Translations under genes and position numbers: made by a program | The notes under the pieces: model-generated | Told to the model about the DNA's origin: nothing | What the model saw: only the letters and a program-made list of their open reading frames with translations | The model's database searches: none | NCBI RefSeq assembly: GCF_039531165.1 | Contig: NZ_BAAAPN010000034.1 | Location: 1-64,000, forward strand | Source: Nostocoides_A vanveenii | GTDB taxonomy: Bacteria; Actinomycetota; Actinomycetes; Actinomycetales; Dermatophilaceae | Direction: 5' to 3' | DNA length: 64,000 nucleotides | Shown here: piece by piece, positions 27,716-35,903 of the stretch | How the letters are laid out: each line of letters begins with the position of its first letter | Position numbering within the stretch: the first letter of the stretch is position 1

Positions 27716-29371
27716 ATGCGAACGATCATCATCGGGGGAGTGGCCGGCGGGATGTCCGCCGCGACCCGTCTGCGCCGGCTCGATGAGTCGATGGAGATCA
27801 TTGTCCTCGAACGCAGCGGCTACGTCTCCTTCGCCAACTGTGGCCTGCCTTATCACGTGGGCGGCGTCATCCCGGAGCGGTCGGCATTGCTGCTGCAGAC
27901 CCCGCAGTCATTGGCTCGGCGCTTCGGACTCGACGTGCGGGTTCACCATGAGGTGATCGCGCTCGATCCGTCCCGGAAAACCGTGACCGTCCGGCCGCCC
28001 GGCGCAGCAGAGCCCACCGAACTGACGTATGACGCGCTCGTCCTCGCCCCGGGCGCGACCCCGGTGCAACCGCCGATCCCGGGCATCGATCGCGCTCTCG
28101 CGCTGCGGGATGTCGAGGACACCGACGCCCTGGTCGCGGCCACGGCCGAAGCGCGCACGGCGGTAGTGATCGGGGGCGGCTTCATCGGCGTCGAGATGGC
28201 CGAGAACCTCGTCCACCGCGGGCTGCAGGTCGCGCTCGTCGAGGCGACCGCCCAGTGCCTGGCGCCATTGGACCCGGAGATGGTCGCGCCCGTCCACGCC
28301 ACCTTGGTGGAACGTGGCGTCGATCTGCGTCTGGATACGGCGGTGGCGGCCGTGGACGCGACCGGGGTCACCCTGGGCAACGGCCACCGGCTGCCTGCCG
28401 ACGTCGTCATCGCGGCCATCGGCGTTCGGCCCGACAGCCGGCTCGCGGCCGCCGCCGGCTTGGAGGTGGGGGAGCGGGGCGGAATAGTGGTGGACGAGTT
28501 CTGTCGGACCAGCGACCCGGCGATCTATGCCGTCGGCGATGCCGTCGTGAAGAAGGATGCGCAGGACGGCAGCGACGTCCTGGTGCCGCTGGCCAATACC
28601 GCGAACCTGCAGGGCCGCCGGGTTGCCGACGTCATCGCCGGCGCCGGGGCAGCGGTGCGCCCGGTGCTCGGCACCGCCATCGTCGGCGTCTTCGGGCTCC
28701 AGGTCGGGTCAACGGGGTGGAACGAGAAGCGCCTGCGCGCCAGCGGCCGACCATACCGGGCGATCCACACGCACCCCAGCGACCACGCCGGCTACTACCC
28801 GGGAGCGACCACGATCGCGCTCAAGCTCCTCGTCGACCCCGCGAACGACGCCATCCTGGGCGCCCAGGGCGTGGGCACGGCCGGCGTGGACAAGCGCATC
28901 GATATCATCGCGACGGCGATGGCCGGCGGCCTGCGTGCCGCGGAACTCGCCGATCTCGAACTGGCTTATGCACCGCAGTTCGGCTCCGCGAAAGATCCGG
29001 TCAACATGCTCGGCTTCGTGGACGAGAACCAGGTGCGCGGCCTGTCCGACACCGTGCAATGGCACGAGTTGGACGCCGCGCTCGCCGACGGGGCGAGCCT
29101 GATCGACGTCCGCACGCCGGGCGAGTTCGCGGCCGGGTCGATCCCGGGCGCCGTGCTGATCCCGGTCGATGAATTGCGCGATCGGATCATCGATCTGCCC
29201 GCCGGACCGCTGGTCGTGCATTGCGCCGTGGGGATCCGAGGCCACCTCGCCGCGATGCTCCTGCGCCAGCAGGGGCGAGAGGTGCGCAATCTCGACGGGG
29301 GTTATCGCACGTGGGCAGCCGGCATGGCCGCGTCGCAGGCGCGCGAGTCGGCGTCAGGAGCGCACGGGTAG
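27716..29371 (+). CDS. CoA-disulfide reductase / rhodanese fusion
   Basis: This flavoprotein reduces CoA disulfide or persulfides with NAD(P)H and handles sulfane sulfur. Order of parts: FAD loop IIGGVAGGMSAATRLRRLDE at the N-terminus; single active-site cysteine in SFANCGLPYHVGG (about C44); NAD(P)-binding VIGGGFIGVEMAENL near residue 150; FAD-binding YAVGDAV; dimer domain; then a rhodanese domain from about residue 450 (SLIDVRTPGEFAAGSIPGA) with the catalytic loop HCAVGIRGH. All key cysteines are present. Expression is likely controlled by the CsoR/CstR-like site upstream. Its 3' end overlaps the next gene by 18 bp. Confidence 0.9.
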   Translation: MRTIIIGGVAGGMSAATRLRRLDESMEIIVLERSGYVSFANCGLPYHVGGVIPERSALLLQTPQSLARRFGLDVRVHHEVIALDPSRKTVTVRPPGAAEPTELTYDALVLAPGATPVQPPIPGIDRALALRDVEDTDALVAATAEARTAVVIGGGFIGVEMAENLVHRGLQVALVEATAQCLAPLDPEMVAPVHATLVERGVDLRLDTAVAAVDATGVTLGNGHRLPADVVIAAIGVRPDSRLAAAAGLEVGERGGIVVDEFCRTSDPAIYAVGDAVVKKDAQDGSDVLVPLANTANLQGRRVADVIAGAGAAVRPVLGTAIVGVFGLQVGSTGWNEKRLRASGRPYRAIHTHPSDHAGYYPGATTIALKLLVDPANDAILGAQGVGTAGVDKRIDIIATAMAGGLRAAELADLELAYAPQFGSAKDPVNMLGFVDENQVRGLSDTVQWHELDAALADGASLIDVRTPGEFAAGSIPGAVLIPVDELRDRIIDLPAGPLVVHCAVGIRGHLAAMLLRQQGREVRNLDGGYRTWAAGMAASQARESASGAHG

Positions 29372-30070
29372 GTCACCAACGGCCGGCTTGTCACCGAACG
29401 GATTGCCGCAGAAGAGGACCGACCAATGCGAACAGCCCAGATCGACCTCCCCGAGCTGCTCCTGCGCCTGGACGACGAGCCAGGCTGCCGTTGGGTCCAG
29501 GGCCTGGCCGTCCCCGTCGACGATGCGGTGGAGGTAGGCCGGGCGGTAAACGTCGCCACACCAGTACGTCTCATCGCCGCGTGGCGGCACGAAGGCGACG
29601 GTGGTCTCTCGAGTCTCCCCGGTGGAGGCCCGGGCGAGCGTCAGGCAGTGCGTGCCCGCGTACTCCTCGGCGCCGGGTGGTGAGCCGACGAGCGACTCGG
29701 GAAAGGCGCGAAGGGCAGCCCGGGCGACTGCCTCGGAGTCGACCCGCCACGCGGTGAGGGCGGTCAGGCCACAGGATTGCCGATAGGACTGCACCATCCA
29801 GCCAGCGTCGGAGGTGGGGAAGCTGCAATCCTGCGCGAGCCAGGACACCTGCGGTGCGCCCAGGCCCGCGCCCGCGGCACGCACATCGGCCTGCTGGATC
29901 CGGGCAGCCGGAACGGCGCTTGCGAGGCGAGCGGTCAGGTCGTGATTGATCACCGACCGCTTGTGCGCCGCCGCCACAGTGCTGGCCATATTGACGATCA
30001 GATATGCGCCGACGACGAGGACGAGTCCGCCGGCGAGGATGACCTTGACGGCCCTGAGGAATCCCGACAT
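29354..30070 (-). CDS. hypothetical single-pass membrane protein
   Basis: I do not recognise the family. The product (238 residues from ATG 30070) has a short N-terminus, one transmembrane segment (VILAGGLVLVVGAYLIVNMA, about residues 9-28) and an extracytoplasmic part with eight cysteines (e.g. DCSFPTS, QSCGLTA, THCLTL, YWCGDVY, LGCSHW, LFCGNP) that could form disulfides. The frame is open to 30106. It faces the CoA-disulfide reductase tail-to-tail with an 18-bp overlap, so link to sulfur metabolism is only positional. Confidence 0.6.
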   Translation of the reverse strand: MSGFLRAVKVILAGGLVLVVGAYLIVNMASTVAAAHKRSVINHDLTARLASAVPAARIQQADVRAAGAGLGAPQVSWLAQDCSFPTSDAGWMVQSYRQSCGLTALTAWRVDSEAVARAALRAFPESLVGSPPGAEEYAGTHCLTLARASTGETRETTVAFVPPRGDETYWCGDVYRPAYLHRIVDGDGQALDPTAAWLVVQAQEQLGEVDLGCSHWSVLFCGNPFGDKPAVGDLPVRS

Positions 30071-30215
30071 ATAGGGGACCGTAACGCGGCCTCGCCGGTC
30101 CGTCATGGGCCGCGCTACTCACGATGCGCGACCCACAGAAGACGGACTCTGACGTCCGGATGTGACTCGCAAATGGGCTTGCTACTCGCTTCCCTGCCCG
30201 AAATCGGGCAGATTC

Positions 30216-30244
30216 TTGCTGTTCGCGACTCGGGATGTCATGCT
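30216..30244 (+). promoter_or_regulatory. vegetative-type promoter, leaderless, of the 86-residue gene and glmS
   Basis: TTGCTG (30216-30221), 17 bases, CATGCT (30239-30244), then six bases and GTG 30251. This is the only leaderless-spaced -10 in the window with a recognisable -35. It could also drive glmS. Confidence 0.6.
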
Positions 30245-30250
30245 GGATGC

Positions 30251-30511
30251 GTGCCGGACCGAGAACTCGTCGACCACGTGACGCGGTCGACGGGTCTGAC
30301 CGAAGCCGTTGCCGGACGTCTCGTCGACGACATCCTGGCCTGGTATCACGAGGACGTGGAGTCCTATGTGCGCCGTCGGCACGCGAACCTGCATCTGCAC
30401 GGGGTTCGAAATGCGCAGGCATACGAGCAGATCGCCGCGGAGCTGCGCGAACGCGTCGTCGCAGCCCCTGCTCTCAGTGCCCGGCAACTGCGGCGCATCG
30501 TTTCCGGCTGA
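30251..30511 (+). CDS. conserved small actinobacterial protein upstream of glmS
   Basis: Function unknown. The 86-residue product (VPDRELVDHVTRSTGL...LSARQLRRIVSG) is charged and helical, with the look of a small conserved actinobacterial family: RRRHANLHLHGVRNAQAYEQ in the middle and a RQLRRIV end. GTG 30251 is taken as the start because a full promoter ends six bases upstream; the frame stays open further left without such a signal. It is 43 bp before glmS on the same strand, so co-transcription is likely. Confidence 0.65.
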   Translation: MPDRELVDHVTRSTGLTEAVAGRLVDDILAWYHEDVESYVRRRHANLHLHGVRNAQAYEQIAAELRERVVAAPALSARQLRRIVSG

Positions 30512-30554
30512 GTTATCCCCGACCACCGACCACACCAAGCAAGGAGAAGCACCC

Positions 30555-32375
30555 ATGTGCGGAATCGTCGGCTACATCGGCGACCACGCGGCCGCCCCCT
30601 ATGTGATCGAGGGGTTGAAGACCCTCGAATACCGCGGCTACGACTCCGCCGGCATCGCGGTCCTCGGCAGCAAGGGCGCGACCATCGTCCGCTCCGTCGG
30701 TCGCATCCGGGATCTGGAGGCCAAGCTGCCCAAGCGGCTGACCGGGAAGGTGGGGATCGGGCATACGCGCTGGGCGACACACGGGCCGGCGACGACCGAT
30801 AATGCGCACCCGCACACGAGTGCGGATGGGCGGATCGCGTTGGTGCACAACGGGATCATCGACAATGCGGCCACCTTGCGGACGAAGCTCATGGCCGCGG
30901 GCGTGCCCTTCACCAGCGACACCGACACTGAGGTCGTCGCGCATCTGATCGCGCGCTCCGACGCCGACACCCTCGAGGGGGCCGTGCTCGACGCTCTCGC
31001 TCAGATCACCGGCACTTATGCGCTCGCGGTGACCGACTCTGGGCACCCTGATCGCATCGTCATCGCCCGCAATGGCTCACCGCTGATCATCGGCGTGGGC
31101 GAGAAGGAGACGCTGATCGCGAGCGATGCGGCGGCTCTGGTGCGGCATACGACGCGCGTGGTGCATCTCGACGACGGCGAACTGGCGACGGTGACCGCGG
31201 GGGGCTTCCACACCTTCGACCGGGAGGCCAACGACACCGGCCGTGAGCCCGTCGAAATCGACCTTGCCGCAACGGATCTCGAGCTCACCGGGCACGCGCA
31301 CTATATGTACAAGGAGATCCTCGAGCAGCCTGAGCGAGCCGCAGCCGTCATCCGCGGTCGCCTTGACGCGCGCTTCGCCACGGCCCGGCTCAACGGGCTC
31401 AACCTCAGCCCGCGCGAGCTGCGCGCCTTCCGCCGCGTGAAGTTCCTCGGTTGCGGATCCGCCTACTACGTCGGCCAGATCGGTGCGCAATTGATTGAGG
31501 ATCTGGCGCGGATCCCGGCCGACGCGGAGCCGGCCTCGGAGTTCCGCTACCGCAACCCGATCATCGAGCCCGACACCCTGTATGTCGTGGTCTCGCAGTC
31601 CGGCGAGACGGCCGACACCGCCTTCGCGGTGCAGGAGATCAAGCGCAAGGGTGGCACCGTGATCGGCGCGGTCAATGTGGTCGGGTCGACCATCGCCCGC
31701 GAAGTCGACGGTGGCATCTACCTGCACGCCGGCCCTGAGATCGCCGTCGCGTCGACCAAGGCGCTGACAAATATGGCGATGGCCTTCGGCATGTTCGCCC
31801 TCCACCTCGGCCGCCTCCATGATCTTTCGTATGCCGATGGCGAGCGAATCAGCAACGCGCTCAAGGCGATTCCCGAGCAGATCCAGGAGATCCTCGACAG
31901 CGAGCCCGCGATCGCCGCGATCGCGCAGCGCGTCGCCAAGGCGGAGAACGCTTTCTTCATCGGCCGGGTGCGCCAGTATCCCGTGGCCCGCGAGGGTGCT
32001 CAGAAGTTGAAGGAGATCAGCTATGTGCACGCCGAGGCCTATCCGACCAGCGAGCTCAAGCATGGCCCGTTGGCACTGATCGATCCGGCGATGCTAACTG
32101 TCGCCGTTGTGCCGGACGATGAGCTTGCGAGCCGCAATATCGCTGCGGTGGAACAGGTTCGAGCCCGCGGGGGAGAGGTCGTCGCGATCACCCACGAGGC
32201 GGTGGAGTTCGGGACGATGGCGATCGAGCGGATCGTGGTGCCCAAGACCGAGCCCGAGCTCGACCCGATCCTGCTCATCATCCCCACCCAGTTGCTCGCC
32301 TATCACGCGGCCCTGGTCTTGGGTCACGATGTCGACAAGCCACGCAACCTCGCCAAGTCGGTCACGGTCGAGTAG
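30555..32375 (+). CDS. glmS: glutamine-fructose-6-phosphate aminotransferase (isomerizing)
   Basis: GlmS makes glucosamine 6-phosphate from fructose 6-phosphate and glutamine, the first step to UDP-GlcNAc. The start MCGIVGYIGDH exposes the N-terminal nucleophile Cys after Met removal; GHTRWATHG follows in the glutaminase domain. Two SIS domains follow (CGSAYYVGQIG, VSQSGETADT; ELKHGPLALID) and the end is KPRNLAKSVTVE. The 606-residue length is normal. AAGGAG lies nine bases before the ATG. I see no leader structure like the Bacillus glmS ribozyme. The accessory block starts 1.5 kb downstream. Confidence 0.96.
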   Translation: MCGIVGYIGDHAAAPYVIEGLKTLEYRGYDSAGIAVLGSKGATIVRSVGRIRDLEAKLPKRLTGKVGIGHTRWATHGPATTDNAHPHTSADGRIALVHNGIIDNAATLRTKLMAAGVPFTSDTDTEVVAHLIARSDADTLEGAVLDALAQITGTYALAVTDSGHPDRIVIARNGSPLIIGVGEKETLIASDAAALVRHTTRVVHLDDGELATVTAGGFHTFDREANDTGREPVEIDLAATDLELTGHAHYMYKEILEQPERAAAVIRGRLDARFATARLNGLNLSPRELRAFRRVKFLGCGSAYYVGQIGAQLIEDLARIPADAEPASEFRYRNPIIEPDTLYVVVSQSGETADTAFAVQEIKRKGGTVIGAVNVVGSTIAREVDGGIYLHAGPEIAVASTKALTNMAMAFGMFALHLGRLHDLSYADGERISNALKAIPEQIQEILDSEPAIAAIAQRVAKAENAFFIGRVRQYPVAREGAQKLKEISYVHAEAYPTSELKHGPLALIDPAMLTVAVVPDDELASRNIAAVEQVRARGGEVVAITHEAVEFGTMAIERIVVPKTEPELDPILLIIPTQLLAYHAALVLGHDVDKPRNLAKSVTVE

Positions 32376-33501
32376 CCGGGCCGCCCGTCTCGACTCCGCG
32401 CGTCGAGAGTGCACCTCCGGTCCGTCGAGTGTCCACACTCGACCGTCCGGAAGCGTACTCCCGACGGGCTTGCGCGAGTTGGTCGTCGGTCAGGCCGGCG
32501 ACATAGAGGTATTCGACATTCCGCACGCGCGTGACCTGGCCGACCTTGACGCCACGGGGGCTGTAGATGCCGATCCGGGCACCCACATAGCGCTCGTGGT
32601 CGAACTCCATCACGGTCACATCGTCGTGCCCGGTCTCGTGCAATGCGGTCAGCATCTGCTCCGGTGAGATCCAGGCTTCGTCGTTGTAGGAAACGACGAG
32701 GGCTTGCGCCTTGGTGCGCCGCAGCAGATCGGTGAACGCCGACGGCATCTCGCGCTTCCTGTTGAAGATGCTCTTGGAGGCGGGATCGCGGGCGTCGATC
32801 CGTTTGCAGGCGATGCCATAGTGTTCGGGGGAGTCCCAGCGGATCAGCGTCTCCCAGATGTGGTAGTTCGTGAAGTAGCGGTGTTGGTTGTACGGCGGGT
32901 CGAGGTAGGCGAGGTCTACGGGGTCCATGGCCTCAACGACTTCTCTAGCATCTCCGAGGACCGATTCTCCTGTGCCAGAAAGGAGTTCGGGCTCGCGCAA
33001 CTCCAGTGCGTTGTAGGACCGTCGCGACCACGACTTGAGGTAGGCCTGCTGCATACCGGCTGTGGAGTCCACGCGATCGGCGGCGAGCAGCAGACTGGTC
33101 AGCAAGATGGGGAGTAGGGGATCGGCCACGAAGTGCTGTGCCAGTTCGTCGCGGATCGCATCGATGCGAGCGCCATTGTGGGGTTGGAAATAGCGCGCTT
33201 GCTCGCAGAAGGTCGCGGTGACATAGCCCGGACGACCGGGCAGGGTGTTGAGGTGATCGAGCACCTCGGCCAATCGCGTCCGGTCGACGGTGCGGGCGTC
33301 AGTGGCGATGAAGCATTGCGCCAGGACCGCGCTGTAGGTCGCGATGTCGGCCGCGGTCGTATGGATGCCTCGCCGCTTGAACTCCTGGGCCACCCTGGTC
33401 GAGCCGGTGAACAGATCGAGTGCCGTCCGTGATCCCGAAGCGGACGCGAGAGCCCCCAGCGCGGGCGCCAACGCCCGCTTCGAGCCGAGGTACTTGATCA
33501 C
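32362..33501 (-). CDS. D12-class adenine-specific DNA methyltransferase (solitary)
   Basis: This is an N6-adenine methyltransferase of the Dam/D12 class. Motifs: IKYLGSKRALAPAL at the N-terminus, SAM site DLFTGSTRVAQEF, and catalytic DPPYNQHRYFTNYH near residue 220. The frame is open to 33762, but GTG 33501 (V-I-K-Y-L-G) is clearly the start; TACGCT ends seven bases upstream. No endonuclease sits beside it, so it may be a regulatory or orphan enzyme. It overlaps the glmS end by 14 bp tail-to-tail. The recognition sequence cannot be read from this. Confidence 0.85.
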   Translation of the reverse strand: MIKYLGSKRALAPALGALASASGSRTALDLFTGSTRVAQEFKRRGIHTTAADIATYSAVLAQCFIATDARTVDRTRLAEVLDHLNTLPGRPGYVTATFCEQARYFQPHNGARIDAIRDELAQHFVADPLLPILLTSLLLAADRVDSTAGMQQAYLKSWSRRSYNALELREPELLSGTGESVLGDAREVVEAMDPVDLAYLDPPYNQHRYFTNYHIWETLIRWDSPEHYGIACKRIDARDPASKSIFNRKREMPSAFTDLLRRTKAQALVVSYNDEAWISPEQMLTALHETGHDDVTVMEFDHERYVGARIGIYSPRGVKVGQVTRVRNVEYLYVAGLTDDQLAQARREYASGRSSVDTRRTGGALSTRGVETGGPATRP

Positions 33502-33616
33502 CCTGGGCAGCGTAGGGGGTCGACTGAGACCGAACGGCAGATTCAGACGACCCTCCCGATCAGAGCGCCAAAGCGACGGCCGCTTTCGCCGAACTGACGG
33601 CCCAGAGTCCTGGCTA

Positions 33617-33775
33617 CCCACCTCGGTGGTTCTGGTCGAGGCGTACTGGGTGCTGCATCGGGCATACCGGCTGAACCCAGAGAACATCCTGTCCGCACTC
33701 GAAGACGTGATGGCGACCGAGCAGATCGTGACCCAAGGAGCCGGCCAGGCCGTGGCGGCCATCGCGGCACCGACT
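33617..33775 (+). pseudogene. PIN-domain (VapC-like) toxin fragment
   Basis: One frame reads SVVLVEAYWVLHRAYRLNPE, then NILSALEDVMATEQIVT. This is the middle of a VapC-type PIN ribonuclease (the E-x-x-W-V-L block that follows the first acidic motif). The N-terminal aspartate motif and the C-terminal acidic motif are missing, so it is a remnant. It lies just outside the left direct repeat of the recombinase unit and may have been cut by that insertion or by earlier events. No antitoxin is seen. Confidence 0.45.
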
Positions 33776-33842
33776 CATCCATGTTGGCTCCGGGGGTCCC
33801 GTTCCGTAACTGGCAGGGGCGGGAGTTGATGAGGCGGGAGTA

Positions 33843-33909
33843 GACCTGCAGGAACGCCGTGCACGTCGACGGACAGGAGTAGTCGCATCTACTTCTACTC
33901 CCGTTGTTT
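33843..33909 (+). repeat. left 67-bp direct repeat (att-like) of the recombinase unit
   Basis: Matches 38959-39025 at 60 of 67 positions; the last 25 bases (33885-33909) are identical. It contains an imperfect palindrome: GGAGTAG (33876-33882), 12 bases, CTACTCC (33895-33901). This is the kind of inverted-arm core a tyrosine recombinase uses. The stop codon of the ORC/CDC6 ATPase (33895-33897) lies in the right arm. Confidence 0.75.
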
Positions 33910-35571
33910 GATGTCCCCCGCGGAGCCGTGGCGTTCCGTCCAGTCTGCGATTGGGGCAGCGTGGGTACCGACAGCGATATCCTCGAGCATGGTCGGCAGG
34001 TCAAGGATCGCGCGTCTGATGGCGCGATAGTCCTCCTCCGGCACCTCGACGCCACCCACGACGGCCGAGAACTCGTCGTCTTCGTCCCCGCCGAGCAGGC
34101 TCTGCGGTGCGGCGTGCGTACCGAGCAGGTGGACGTAGCAGCCATAGTCGATCTGGAGGACGTCGTACCGCTCGCCTGGGCTGTCCTTGCCGGACCACCC
34201 GCGCTTGATGATGTGCAAGATGCGGTCGTCCACGAGTTGTTGAATGAGGGCGTTCTCCGTTTGGTCCTGCTTGATGAGGAACGCCCGCGCCTTCCGGCCA
34301 GAGATCACGTCGCTCAGGATGCGGTCAAGTAGAGCGCGCGCGACGGGGATGCCGTTGAGCTGCGCTGCCTTGGTCGTGGTGTAGAGCTGAGACGCGGCCT
34401 CGCGGACGTGGGCCATTGCGATCTTGGACCCACCCGCGCGAAGTCCTGCGCGGCCGACGATGCTGAGTGCGTCACGTGGCACACCCTCGGCCGCGCGGAT
34501 GACTTCCTGCAACGAGGTGACCTGGGTGAAGAGCGAGCTGATCAGCTCGGCCTCGGACTCGGGCGGGTCCTCGCCCATGCCGATTACGGCGGTCGAGATG
34601 TGACGAAACAGCAGGGCTCGGAAGAACGACAGGGATCGCTGCGCCTGCTCCTCGCGGCTCCGGGCGGGGAACACCACGAACTCATCGAGGTCGAGCAGTG
34701 GGAACAGCTCAGCACCGACCTCCGCGCCGATGTAGTCGCCGCGCTCACCCGCGATGCGCCACTCCGAGCGGTGCGGGATGGCGGCGATGCGCACGGAGAC
34801 CTTTGGGATGCCGAAGAACAACCTTCGGAGCATCTCGGCAAGGTAAGGCTGGAGGTCGATGGGGATGCCGCTCCACTCGTCAATGAGCAGCCAGAACCGC
34901 GTGGCGTCGTCTGCCTCGATGGCCTGGCGCATCGACTGCGTGACGCCGCCGAAGTGGATGCGGTGCCTGACCACGCCCGTCTGCCGGGTCCGTACGCCGT
35001 CCTCGCGGGCGGTCTCGCGCGTCGAGCCCGCGCCGACATTCAGCGACGGCATCCCTCCGGGGGTCCATCCAACCGCGGCATCGACTTTCGATCCCTGCGC
35101 CGACCGATCGGTTCGAGTGTCCTCCTGTTCGGTCTCCGTGGCGACCAGCACCTCCTGGAAGTGGTCGAGCATCCGGTCGAGCACGTCGATCTGCACCTTG
35201 ATGTCGCCCGCGAACGCGGCTTCGAGTAGTTGGGTGTGGACGATGCTCAGTACGTCGACCACGAGGCGGGTCGCCCGTTCGCTAATGCTGAGGTTGGGGT
35301 CGGCGTAGCGGCCCTCGGTGGAGCCGACGTCCTGCTCCATGTCGATGTAGACGACCCGGTTGCCCTTATCCCGCTCGGTCTGCGCGACGTACTTCAACGC
35401 GTGGGTCTTGCCGGTGCCCCGGCGGCCGAAGACGATGCCGTTGTCCTTCGCGCCCAGGGCGGCGGTCAGCGATTCGACGTTGACATACGTCGCGAGCACG
35501 TCGTCCTCGCTGACCCGCTCGGCGCGCTTCTCGACCTCTTGCAGCGCGCTAAGCAGGATCTTGGTGTCCAC
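33895..35571 (-). CDS. ORC/CDC6-type P-loop ATPase
   Basis: A 558-residue AAA+/STAND-like ATPase. Walker A is GRRGTGKTHALKYV (about residues 49-62) and Walker B is RFWLLIDEWSGIP (about residue 225). A sensor-like TRSEWR-type arginine region (IPHRSEWRIAG) and a winged-helix-like C-terminal part (FLIKQDQTENALIQQLVDDRILHII) follow. Start GTG 35571 has a strong GGAGGG. The layout fits the bacterial proteins named ORC-CDC6 family ATPases, found on mobile and defence islands; function is unknown. The last residues (K-Q-R-E) and the stop are encoded inside the left att-like repeat. Confidence 0.7.
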   Translation of the reverse strand: MDTKILLSALQEVEKRAERVSEDDVLATYVNVESLTAALGAKDNGIVFGRRGTGKTHALKYVAQTERDKGNRVVYIDMEQDVGSTEGRYADPNLSISERATRLVVDVLSIVHTQLLEAAFAGDIKVQIDVLDRMLDHFQEVLVATETEQEDTRTDRSAQGSKVDAAVGWTPGGMPSLNVGAGSTRETAREDGVRTRQTGVVRHRIHFGGVTQSMRQAIEADDATRFWLLIDEWSGIPIDLQPYLAEMLRRLFFGIPKVSVRIAAIPHRSEWRIAGERGDYIGAEVGAELFPLLDLDEFVVFPARSREEQAQRSLSFFRALLFRHISTAVIGMGEDPPESEAELISSLFTQVTSLQEVIRAAEGVPRDALSIVGRAGLRAGGSKIAMAHVREAASQLYTTTKAAQLNGIPVARALLDRILSDVISGRKARAFLIKQDQTENALIQQLVDDRILHIIKRGWSGKDSPGERYDVLQIDYGCYVHLLGTHAAPQSLLGGDEDDEFSAVVGGVEVPEEDYRAIRRAILDLPTMLEDIAVGTHAAPIADWTERHGSAGDIKQRE

Positions 35572-35903
35572 GTGGCGTTCCCTCCTCGGTGGTACTCGGT
35601 GCCGCGGCCCCCGTTCATCGGACCCCTGTCAGCCCTGTCCGGCCGTGCCGGGAGCGCCGACGGCCCCACCCCCGCGGGCGTGCCTGGAGACGCTAGCGGA
35701 GTCTACGCGGGCGCATGGACGCTCGCCTGTCATCAGTCGGCTGGGCGATAGACGACGTCCTGATCTCGGCATGAGTGTGAGCTTCCGGGACCAGCCCGCT
35801 GGTTGACGTAACGCGAGTTGTTCGACAACACGTAGGCATTTTCCTCCAGGAACAAAGGGACGCTCCAGATCGGGGAGGTACCTGGTCATCGCCGGTGGTT
35901 GGC
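35572..35903. other. 332-bp gap inside the recombinase unit
   Basis: No convincing gene on either strand. It contains the ATPase ribosome site and a small perfect inverted repeat GTTGT-TCG-ACAAC (35817-35829), which could be an operator for the ATPase gene or for the Xre protein encoded in the unit. Confidence 0.4.

Noticed and set aside
30512..30554. glmS ribozyme or riboswitch
   Set aside because: The gap before glmS is only 43 bp and contains no matching structure.
32362..33501. D12 methylase as the enzyme that modifies the GGCATACG octamer
   Set aside because: Nothing in the sequence links them; the octamer is not palindromic and D12 enzymes mostly recognise short palindromes. Kept only as a test for methylome data.
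35817..35829. GTTGT-TCG-ACAAC as a recombination site
   Set aside because: Arms are only five bases and no second copy is seen; listed as a possible operator only.
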